Of a DNA stretch of 64,000 nt, positions 12,101 to 24,100 are shown piece after piece. Where the stretch lies: NCBI GenBank assembly GCA_000149265.1, contig CH003106.1, positions 1,547,857 through 1,611,856 of the forward strand, in the 5' to 3' direction. Each line of letters begins with the position of its first letter. Positions within the stretch are counted from its first letter, which is position 1. The translations under genes were made by a program, and so were the position numbers. The notes beneath the pieces were generated by a model. It was given only the letters and a program-made list of their open reading frames with translations. It did not search any database and had not been told where the DNA came from. The stretch comes from Ciona savignyi. Lineage: Eukaryota; Chordata; Ascidiacea; Phlebobranchia; Cionidae.

Positions 12101-15100
12101 GTCCAATTGAAGAGATTTTGTTCGCAGTGAACCATAATTTTGAACGGTCAGCATTTGCACAACAACTGTTAACCTTTTTTTCCTGTTGACCTTTTTTTGG
12201 ATAACCATTTTTATAATATAAGTATATTCACAGGCCAATTTATTTTTTTCAAATATGTATGTGTTTATATCATATGCGGCTAATTTAAAACAAGTCATGT
12301 TGCAAATGTTGAGTACTGTTATTTGCTACACGGTGTTGTTATACAATACAATACCGGTACAATATGGTGTATTGCTTCCAGCATTTAACATGACTCTTCA
12401 ACCATTATAATGTATCCACGCAATTGCAGGATAGTGATGGCATTGAACTGAGTGTCGGCGTCAGTTGGAATGGAATTCATGTCTACCGGGATGGAACGCT
12501 TATCAACCGCTTTGCTTGGCCCCGAGTTATCAAGCTCTCGTACATTCGAAGCAAGTTCTACATTACAATTCGCCCACTCAATGTAGGTTCCACTAGTTTT
12601 GTGAGACATCTGTTTACATTATATTATTAGTTATATAATTCTTGATAACAGATAGTTTGTGTGAGGTGTGAAAATCATTTTTATGGTGACCATAGCATTT
12701 AACCCATGGAATTTCAATCCACATAAGTTTTTCAAGCATGGGCAACATACGGCCTGCGGGGCGGGTCCGGCCCGTGAAGGGATTTTAACCAGCCCGATAC
12801 TGTATCTAATCATACCCTGTAATTAAGATTGAATACTATATATGTAATAATCCGGCCCACCAAGAACTTCATTTTCCCACATATGGCCAGTCGACTAAAT
12901 AAGTTGCCCACCCTTGGTTTAATCCATAGGTTTAAGCTTAGTTAAAACTCATGTAGTTTGACTAATTATGAAATCAGCTAAATATTACATGTATATACTC
13001 GGGTTTTCTTTTTGTTTTGGTATTCTATTTGGTACTAATGCGCAATAATATATCAGTATGCTTTTGCGTCTGTTTCAGTATAAAATTTAAATTAAAATCC
13101 AACAAAATATTTTTCAGAACTTTTTTTTTTATTCCACCAATTCGGGAAAATGAGATAAAGAACACAATTTTGTGTTAAAAATTTAAGAAAATCTTAATTC
13201 AGGGCAACACTCTGCTTAACATGATTGGATTCAAAATGCCCAACCATAGAGCTGCAAAGAAGTTATGGAAATCTGGGGTTGAGCATCATGCGTTCTTTAG
13301 GTAAGAGTTTTGCATTTAAGTAACTTAATTATAAAGTCGGTAAATTTAGTATTTGACAACCTTGTGTATTGGTCAGCAATTTAAAATTATTTGTCAGTAG
13401 TTTAAAGTTGGAAAAGTTTTTAATGTATGTACATTAAAACTTGATGGATATGTTTATACTTCTGGTATTGTACTATATTGGTTGCCTCTTATTGTGTTAT
13501 TAAAAATAGCACCAAACTGGACACAAACAGTGTTGAAAAAAAAGTCCACTTGGCAACGCCCTGTGACTGCATTGCTTAAAAATGTCAAAACAAAAGTTAT
13601 GTGGAAATCACAATGCAATGTTTTTTGTTATCATAATGTTGTTTTTATTACAAAATTTGCCCTTATGTGACTGTTTTTGATTATATCATGTTGTTTTTGA
13701 AAACACCCAATTTTAAATACCGGTTTAGTTTTTATTTGTAAGTTTCCACATTTAACTGTACATGGTACACTTTCAGCATTGGTTGTTCCTTTTTTCATTT
13801 GTTTTTCGATTTCCAGGCTTGTGAAGTCTGAGCCTCAAAGGCGTCCCAAGTTGATCAGGGTGGGGTCAAAGTTTCGTTACAGCGGCCGCACGCAGCAAGA
13901 AACAAGGAAAATCGTCACGGAAAATGAGAAAAGGCCTCAACCTACAGTTGTGCGAACTCACAGCAAGCGTCTCCGATCTGGTTTGTTTCATGCTTTTTTA
14001 TCATTTATTATTGATTTTGGTTGCAGCTGTTTTTTGTCGTTAGAAATTAATTCAAGTTTTCCGCTTGTGCAGTGCTTTCCTATCTTTTTGAGTTACAGCA
14101 TTCTGCTCAAAAACAATAGTTAGCGACAAAAGTTAGAGTTTCTTCTACATTAAATGTAGGGTATCGCTGGAATACAGCTAACTCACTTTTAACACACAGT
14201 TGTACCATTATTTTTGGGGCAAACTATTAAAAAATCTCCTGTTTGCACTATTAGTGTTTAATCACAACATTTGGCATGATAATTACAGACGACACTGATT
14301 TATTTAAACTTTTCTTTGCGACATTCACGAAAAAATCGCAGGTCTCTCCCTGCTTTTCTATGTATTTATACTGTGCAGTATGCAACTTCGCCCAAGAATA
14401 TTTGTCAAAAAATAATTTCATTCAGCTTCAGTAATTTTACTACTCCTAACTCAAATATATTTTCTCTGTCACTGGGTGTCTAGTAAACTGACATGGAAAA
14501 GGCTTCCAGTAAAAGTATATACAAATTTATTTGGTAACATTTCACTAACCAGAAGCGTAAACTCATTGTTTTACAAAAATTGCATTGTTGTGAAAAAATT
14601 TAGGTGTTTTTCAAATCATATTATATAACTTCGCCATATTGCTCCAAATTTGAATTTACAAAATAGGTATCAGGGGCAAAATTGATATATTTTTAAACCT
14701 TGACAATGTATTGTTCTTAAATTCACAATCTATCGTTCTTAATCAGATTAGCAATTATTTTACCGATGACCATTTGATAGATGGGGGAGAGACGCCAGTT
14801 CGTACTGTCCTTCGACCTCTGGCTGAAGAGAAAGAGGCTGTACCTCCTCCTGTGAGTTAATCGAATTGCTACAATGTATTTTCAATCCTTATTATTATTG
14901 AAAAGCAATATCCATGGCTGATAATCGAGTTATCTTGATTTAATGATCCATGACGGCCATTCTGCTTTCCATTATTTATTACCTGGAAAATTATTATACC
15001 TCGAAGAAAAGAGAAATTAAATTAAGGCTTTGTTATTTCTAGTTTCCTAGAACTCACTTTACCCCACAGCCGGTTAATTTAATACAAAATGTATTTTGCA

Positions 15101-18100
15101 TCATACGGACTTTAAATCAATTTCAGTCAAAACATTCTATTTTAGCTACCGGACAAGAAATCTAAGATAATTGAAGAGAGTATCATCATTACAAAGACAG
15201 TAGAAGAAGTGGAGGAGGTGAGTGAAAAATAAATTTAGTAGCCGTTCGTCCAGATTTACCTTTGCTTAGTTTATTTCAAAAGCATACAGCGATTGCAGAT
15301 GACTGAAATGCCATTATTCTGCTGACGTTTTAGTTTCAAACTCTGTCCGCCTTCAGTTGCAGAATGTGGCTTTTCAGTCTAGTTGAATTAGATTACGCAA
15401 GATAATGTGTATGTGGAATTATTAATGTGCTACTCTCTCTGCAGAGGAATAAAGTAAGGGTCGTTTATTTAATTCTAAAGTAACATGATAATTGTACTCA
15501 CATTTAAAAAACTGCTTGAACAACACACACTATATTTTCTTGTTGTTATAAGTAACTGCTATCCAATTTAATTTTTGAAAACTGTAATAAATACTAGACA
15601 ACAAAAACAAAGTAATATGTAAAGAATTTAGTTTTTTATTTATTTTTGTCCATTGCAGGTGTGCTGTGCCTCATTAAAACCTGCAGCTGACTTTTATATT
15701 TATATTTCGTGCTAATAATACTTTTCTATACAACGTAACGAGGATTAAAATAGAATTCCGGTAGATAGAGTGACCTTGGCTAACGACAATGCGGTGTTTG
15801 AAAGATTTAAATGACACTCGAATGATGACACTACAATCTAAATAACTTTTATATTTCCTTTTTTTCTCTGAAGAATGTACCATTAGTCATAATGCTTGTT
15901 CTTTTTTTAAACTAAAAAAATAAACAGTTATTGATACTACAACTGCAATTCATTATTTGACAGATACTTGCTAAAAGAGATGGCCAAATAATGTCTTGTA
16001 GTTTAAAAATCGAAGACACTTTTAAATAATATGATTTCTAATACCAGCTTGTTGAGACACAAGAGCCAGTTGCGCTGAAGAAACCTGCATCTTCCAAATC
16101 ATCATCATCATCTTCCTCATCAGAGCCGGATGCGGGATCACGTGATTCACTTCACGACATCGACACTTCCACAATGACCGAGCACCAGAAACAAATCCAC
16201 AAGATGAAAAGTGAGTACATCGCATATCTTTGTACAATTAACAACAGCCAAGTGTGATATTCATAATGAAATCTCATAGAAAATCTCAATATGCACAGCA
16301 TAAAAATGGAATTATTTTTAAATTAATCATTTTTTCTAACTTTTTTAGCTGAGCGTTTGAAATTCTAACTGCCTATGTAGGTTTTATGATTGTAAATAGA
16401 GTAACAAGATTGGAGAATAACTTTAAATCATAAATGCTATCATGTCTGTAATATGAAAAAAATGTTTTATAGTTAAATTTCTCATCGACTATTCTAGGTT
16501 TTTGATTTTTTTTTTGCACAAGCAGCATTTATACGCTTTTAAAATTAATTCAGCCTTGCTAAGTCTTCTAACCATAGATCATCATTTGCTGTGTATGTCT
16601 CCTGATACATTAGGGATATCCTATCACATCTTAAATACACGCTTATTTAGCTGGGTTGCGAATTAAAATGACAAATTAAATTAGAGTGTATTTTTTTAAA
16701 TAGAAATTCTAAATATCCAAATAAAATCCGAATAGAAAAGTAAATACGAGTAAGAAGATAATTACAAAAATAATCTAACTTCCAATTTGCAATATCTGAT
16801 TTTATTAATGTTGCTTTTAACTTGTTTTAGCGTGTTTACTTCAATTCAGATAGCAACTATTTTACAAAAAGAGGCTCATTTAAACAAAGACACTAGTTTG
16901 TTTTTTTATTTCATTTAATATTTGGCAGTCAAAGAAAATACAACCTATTGTGTCACCCTTTTGTAAACAATGACCTAATCCACATTGGTTTGAAAGGTCT
17001 AGCCGGGAAATGGAACGTGTTTTATGGTTGTGACAGTGAATGGCACATTCTCACTTAGCATAGTAAAGTCTGGTGTCACTAGAAGTGAATTCAACAGGAT
17101 ATTTTAATCAAAGTCAATTTGAAAAAATAGTTCATGGTTACAGTGCAATTTCATTTGTGGTGCTACTTAAAACCCAAAAATCAGCGAGACAACCGACTTC
17201 CCAATTGTTTCAGTCTTTATTGTTAATATAGCAAGAAACAGGAATGGATTTAACACCAAAACATAACGAAAATTTGCAACCTGGCAACCCACCCATATCT
17301 CTTTAAACATAGGTCCAGACCGTATACAAACAGCCTAACCACATTCCACATAACGCAGTGTTGCCACACTAAATATTTGGTGTCAGTGCTCCTCCTAACA
17401 TTAATTCCACATCTTTTTCCTTTATTCTGACTCTTTAACACGGGGTGATGTTTTTAGCAAACAATGAAAATAACCAAGCTAATGGTAAGTGAACAAAGTA
17501 CATCTTTTCCAAACAATAATCTCATTGCATGGCTAACCTGTGTGATTGAATGCTGTTTAATAATTGTTGGTAGATGAAAACTTTGTCTTGGTTGGTGGTT
17601 TTATTAATTCATTTTTGCGGCGTTTCTAGCATGGCTTTGTTGGAGTGATTTTTAATTTCGCCTGCAGTTTTTTGGAGATGTATTTGCGAAATCTGCTTTT
17701 CATGATTTTTTTAGCTTGATAGTGTGGCTAATTGATTCCTGCACAGCACATAGCACTAGATCCCAATGATGTACAAGACTATATCGAAATATTATTTATC
17801 CGCCAACATAGTTTTTCACGAAAGATCCATAACAAAAATTGATACCACTTCAAAAATTTTATCCTGCCAATCCAATAAAGGTAGAGAATTAAAAAAATAT
17901 TCCCAGAAATGAAGTAACTCTTGATTCTACCCCATCAAGCCCCAAATTTCCTTTTCAGTTGAGTTTTTGGCAGCCACCCCTCCTCGGCAAGCCTCGAGCA
18001 TGGACTCGCTTGATGCTTTGGAGGCACGACTTCCAACTCCAAAGAAAACCGAAAAACCTAAAGTAGAAGTAGAAGTGGAAGAGGTGAAAGCAGAAGTGAT

Positions 18101-21100
18101 AACTGATCAAGCCGAAACAACAGAACATGAGATTACCGAGGTCAGTGGAGTTTTTGTGTTGGTTCATTCATAAGTGATCATCGTCACAATGTTACTTCTG
18201 TAAGTGATATTATGTTTTTTGGTATTAAGCTTAGGCACCCTGTAGAATTTAAACCGTATCCTACATGACACTATGGTCGTGGTATGTCGATCAAATCGGT
18301 AGTCTTGTCAGCGATTTAGTGACTGCCCATTAAACACATCACCATGGTTGCAGAAAAGTGTATTATACAGTTCCGGTGCAGTGAAGTATATGAAATGAAC
18401 AGTGGTAACTAAACGACTAAATTTCTGAGGTGTTCAACCACGATTCGATCAACCTTATTCAATAGAATACACAGTTAGCAATTCAAATAGAGGTAGTTTA
18501 GCATAACACATATAGTACCTTGAACCCTTTCACAATTGCGAATGCTACACAATAGCTAGATTTAAACATTAAAGTATTGCAATTAAACTAGTTGAAACAT
18601 TACTGCTACAATATCAGCATAACATACACTGCAGGCACAACACAAGCTACACTAAACAATTTGGAAAACTGGCGTACACATCTTACACAAACATGGCTGA
18701 TCTAACTTGGCATGGCACTTAGACAAAGAAATGTCGCAATCCGTAACGCCTGGTAGTTTTGCCTGTTACGCATGGTGGTTTTGGTAACAATGGAAATATA
18801 GAAATCGTATACAACAATTTTGGGATTAGTAACCGTAACACACCCTATACACAAATTTTAACTTGAGATATTAATTTTTAAAATATATAAATTTGTTTCT
18901 GTTTTTTATTGCTAATACTAAAGCTTATTATGGTGACACTATATTATAATATAATACATGAAAATTTATTCCTGTGTATTATTATTTGCTATCAAATTTG
19001 TCCAGCCGAATAGTTTAGTGTGTTGGTGTGTTGAATTTCAGCATAAAGGTTGTGTAATTAAAACTGGTCATAAGATAGTTGGTTGTATTTTGTGGGCAGG
19101 AGACACTGCTCAGACCTAGTGGATTAATAAGTTGTTGTATAAGAATTCATTATACACAACACACTGTTATATCTCTGGAAAACAGACAGTGGACATGAGG
19201 TAATCTGACAAATGCTCTTGTGATAAGACCCATACGTGTTCCATTCACGAGGATAAAACATGAATATCTTATACTATCCCAATGTTCTAAACATTTATTA
19301 CTTTTTTATAATATTATATAACATACAATCTATTGCACAAGTATAGCTAACTAGAACCCTTGAAACTGAAAGTCCAACACACTAACCCACTAAGCTATTC
19401 GGTCCGAATGGTAACCACTAAAATAATATTGCTCAAGCAGACCACAGAAACGCACCAAGAGATTGTTACAACAACCATCACATTGGTGAGATATGAAGAT
19501 AAGAAAGAGGAAGCTCAAATTGAAGAGAAGCTAGATGTGATTCAACCAGAAAACAAAGAAGATTTGGAAGAAGAAGAGACTTCTGAAGTAATTTGTGTTT
19601 TATTGTACACTGCGTGTGGAAATCGGATAAGATTTTGTCTTTTTCCCAATCTTTTTGTGGCAGTCCTAAGTGTAATGGCGGCAGTCCTTAAACACCACTG
19701 GCTGAATTTATAAGGTTTCATGTTGCCTAAGAAATTCTAATACAGTTACAGGTATTAGCTGTGTAACATGTTTTATTTTCTCCCACAACCATTATTTACT
19801 CTGTAAAATGCAAATCAACCAGGGGGTTCTGAATATTATGATCTTGCATGATTATGTCCGATGGAGATTGATTGGATTACGCTTTTTTGAAAAAGATTGG
19901 TTACGTTTGAGACAGATTGGTTACGTTTGAGACAGTCTGGTGATTAGATTTTGCTTGGTTAGATCATAACTGGTCCTATTTAACTTGGTTAGATCACAAT
20001 TACACTTCGATTCCGCAGGTGGAGTTTGAAGCGGATGACCAATCATCGTCTTCCTCATCTTCAAGGTCGAGTCTCTCAAAAGCTTCCGTCAAAAGCATCT
20101 CGTCTTCCTCCATCGATCATCAAGAGAAGGTCCAGGATATCGAGGATGACTTTGAGGAGGAAGAACAATCTCCGGAGGACCAGCCTCCAGAGGAAGAGAA
20201 TCCGGCAAGCGAAAATGACGCTTCTCCGCAAGGAAGTCCGAATCAGACCCGCATCACCACTGTGGAGACGAGAACAGTCCGAGTGGAAGAAGTTATCATA
20301 CCACAAGAGGAAAACGAGGTAGGGATGCTTCATGAGGAATTTACATCAGGGAATTCCCCTACAGACACAAGACTATAGCTCAACAGCCGTTTTTCGGATT
20401 TTTAGCGCTGAATATTCTTTGACAGCCATTATTTTGTGACTTGTAAGAATTATTTACTTCGGATGAAATCAAAACATTGCTGGTTTCAGTGATGCAACAT
20501 ACCTGCACAGTTCTTGCTTGATAATAAGAAATTGAAAGAAATAAACCAAATACTTTAACTTATACAACTTTATGTTACTGTAATATACTATTCATGACCA
20601 TTGTTTAAGAAATATAATTTCCGTTGGCAGAAGACATTATTCTGATTTTGAACTTAAAACACGTTTAAAAAATTCACCCTTTTTTCTAATAGATCCACCA
20701 TGTTTCATTGACGACTGATCCGGATGATCAAATCGTGGTTTCCATGGCAAAGGGGGAGGTGGGGAGCAGCATCAGTAGCATGTCAAGCGATTCCTCCCTT
20801 GACTTGCCCGCCCCTCCGTCACCCGTGCTCGGGTATAAAGAGGTATCACGTTTGTGTAGATCAGGGATGGGCAACATACATTTTGACGACCCGCAGACTG
20901 TATCTAAAAATGTGGCCCTTTCATTAGTGTATAAATGAAGTATGAAGTATAAAAGGGGTTTTAACCTGCCCGCAGACTGCATCTAACTATACCTTGTAAT
21001 TGAGATATTATATACTATTCATGTAATAATCTGGCCCACCAAGAATTTCTTTTTCCACCATCTGGCCCGCCAACTGGAGTAGTTGCCCACCCTTGATCTA

Positions 21101-24100
21101 GATGTTGACAATATGCTTATTTTCATTTTTATGGCAAAATTTATAGATTTGTATTGATACATCCCTGAAGTACTAGAAACTGATATAGTTTCTTTAAAAT
21201 ACAGTGTTTGTGTCAATTTGTGGTGTTTTTTTGGCCAGAGGCATATAAAGTCGTGGTCTGTTTTATTGTGTAACATACAGCTTAGCCACAAGGACATTTC
21301 ACATTTTTTATTTTATTTTTTCATCAAACAACTTCTTATCGCGTCTTATATTGCAGCCGCCAACAGTCAAAACCGAAGCAGTGGTCGTCGACAGTTACGT
21401 CGAGGAGCAACCTGAAGGTACCACACAGGTAAATCACTGATCGATCAAACAGCCAAATGCTGCTCTTACAAAGCTGTGTTAGAGATTGTGATATTCACTA
21501 TTATGCTTTTCCTCTTACAGGACGTAATTAATATCAAAACAGCTTTTTCTGCTTGGTTTACACCAGGGATGTCCAACCTTTTATTGTAATGGGCCGCATT
21601 GTAACTTAAAATAATTTAATGGGCCGCAGAACCTATTAAATTTCAATAAAAATGGCAGGGTTCGAATTTATCGTTTTGAAATGATTTGCGAAATGCGCGG
21701 ATAAGGAGCGCGCGAAAAAAAATTGGTTATGATAAATTGCCATAAACCACCAGAAAGATATTTATTTCATAAAGCAGACAGTACCGGTATTTAGTAGTAC
21801 AGTAATGATAAATTGCAATAAATGTAGATTCAAAAGGGGTGTGTCGCATCTCGCCAATCATAAATAAAGGAATCGAGGTATATTAACGCATAATGGCGAT
21901 TATTGCCTTGTGATAGCAATGCTTATTATACGTCAATAATGCAAACTAAAGCCAAGGTAAATAAATAATGTTGAAGGCAAACGATGAAATAATGTTGAAG
22001 GCAAACGATGTTATATTAACGTGTTGAGGATTTATTATTAAAAGTGCGCGAAATCAGTACCGGTAATTTATATTTTCGCGATTTTGTTAAATTTTGTAAT
22101 TCGCGAACTTCAGAAAACGGTTTGCGATCCCTTAATTTAAAAAAAAAACAATTAAAAGCCATTAATTTCATCTTTCAAAAAAGGAACAAATAACACACAT
22201 ATAGAAAGAAACAAAAACTTATTTCTGCAATACAAAGTCAATGAGATAAGTGTTTGTCGTCCGTCGGTTTCTTTCTGCAGTTTTTATATTTACTGCGTCC
22301 CTAAAAGCTGACTGATACATTTGAACTAGGCCAAGATTTAAAGTTCAAAATACTACTTGGAGTGAAAATGACTAGCGGGCCGCACAAAAATCTCAGGTGG
22401 GCCGCAGGTTGGACATCCCTGGTTTACACTCTGTTATCAGATGGCTCTATAAAAATGGGAATACCCATTTTGATTAGTTTAATTCTTGGTCTTGGGTTGT
22501 GTATACACTTCCATGTTATTTAATTATGGTTAAAAAACACAGTTGATTCTGTTACTTCATTAAAAAAGTTCAACAATCATATCATTGGCCCTCTTACCTT
22601 TTGACTGCGAATTCATAGAATATCCCTGCAAAAAAAAACTAAAAAACTTATTGTGAGAAAATATTACTAGAAAGGGTTTTTTAGATGTAATAATTATAAT
22701 TAAAATATACATGATGCTTCTGCCTGTGTTCTTTCTTTTTAAGCTCTTTTTAAGATGAAAGTATAAATTACCGAACAGAGTTAATTCTATTTCCTCAAAG
22801 AATCATGATCACAGATCTAGTGATAACGTCCAACCTCCCAAACTCCTCTTTTGTAATCTTTCTTAAGATTTCTATTCCCCCTCCATCCAACCACCCATTG
22901 TGCAAACGGAGACAAAGACTATAATTNNNNNNNNNNNNNNNNNNNNNNNNNNNNNNNNNNNNNNNNNNNNNNNNNNNNNNNNNNNNNNNNNNNNNNNNNN
23001 NNNNNNNNNNNNNNNNNNNNNNNNNNNNNNNNNNNNNNNNNNNNNNNNNNNNNNNNNNNNNNNNNNNNNNNNNNNNNNNNNNNNNNNNNNNNNNNNNNNN
23101 NNNNNNNNNNNNNNNNNNNNNNNNNNNNNNNNNNNNNNNNNNNNNNNNNNNNNNNNNNNNNNNNNNNNNNNNNNNNNNNNNNNNNNNNNNNNNNNNNNNN
23201 NNNNNNNNNNNNNNNNNNNNNNNNNNNNNNNNNNNNNNNNNNNNNNNNNNNNNNNNNNNNNNNNNNNNNNNNNNNNNNNNNNNNNNNNNNNNNNNNNNNN
23301 NNNNNNNNNNNNNNNCACGGAGACAAAGACTATAATTTACGAAACCAGCACTGAAACCCCGTCAGAAGAACCAGAAATCACCATGCATGAGGGTGAAAGA
23401 CAACGAGAGCTTGTGAGCAGTCAAATCATCTCGTCAGAGACAGAATACACGGTCACTACTACCGAGATTACAAAGGTAAAGCTCTGGTATTTTACAATGT
23501 TGTTTTTCTAATTAAATTAATCTGTTGACAGCGCTGTGTGTAGCATCAAAAGTGTAGTATCATTATACACCTTCGGATTTAAAAAATAAAGTATAAACTA
23601 AACAAAAAATATTTCTTCAACTACTGTAATGCCTTGTTTTTATTATGCAAATAGCTCTTATGCGGGTCTTTTCTGTAATTTTGTGGCTGGTTGTTTAATT
23701 TTGGCTGTTTAATTTTTTCAAGTAATTTTTTTTTAATTTTTTCGTAGTGTTCGCATTTGCCTCTTTGTGTCCAGAAAAACCGCTGTCGTCTTAGTTTTTT
23801 AAAACAAGTCTTGGTCAGGGCTGCTGATAACACAATATGGCCTTTGCATCCTGGCAACTTCAACTTCAATACTGCTATGTTACATAGATATTTTGCCACC
23901 AATGTCCTATTAAAACAAATAAAATAAACTGTGTTAGTTTTTCTGCTTTGAAATTAACTGTGAAATGAACGGTTTTGGAAAGCTGCTTTGAAAGAAAATT
24001 AAATTTAAATTTTTTTTAAAACTTGTTGATTCCAGGTCCCAGCCAACCACATTTCCAATTATTTTTCAATTACGACGAAGCATTTCTATCCCCAGGAATG

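Noticed and set aside
12733-12916. Exact 8-bp target duplication for the MITE at 12.7 kb.
   Set aside because: The flanks (aagttttt and gtttaatc) do not match, so the border or insertion is too decayed to claim one.
22872-23511. Three long open frames across the N run on both strands.
   Set aside because: They are open only because N codons contain no stops. Only the flanking coding part from 23317 on the + strand is supported.
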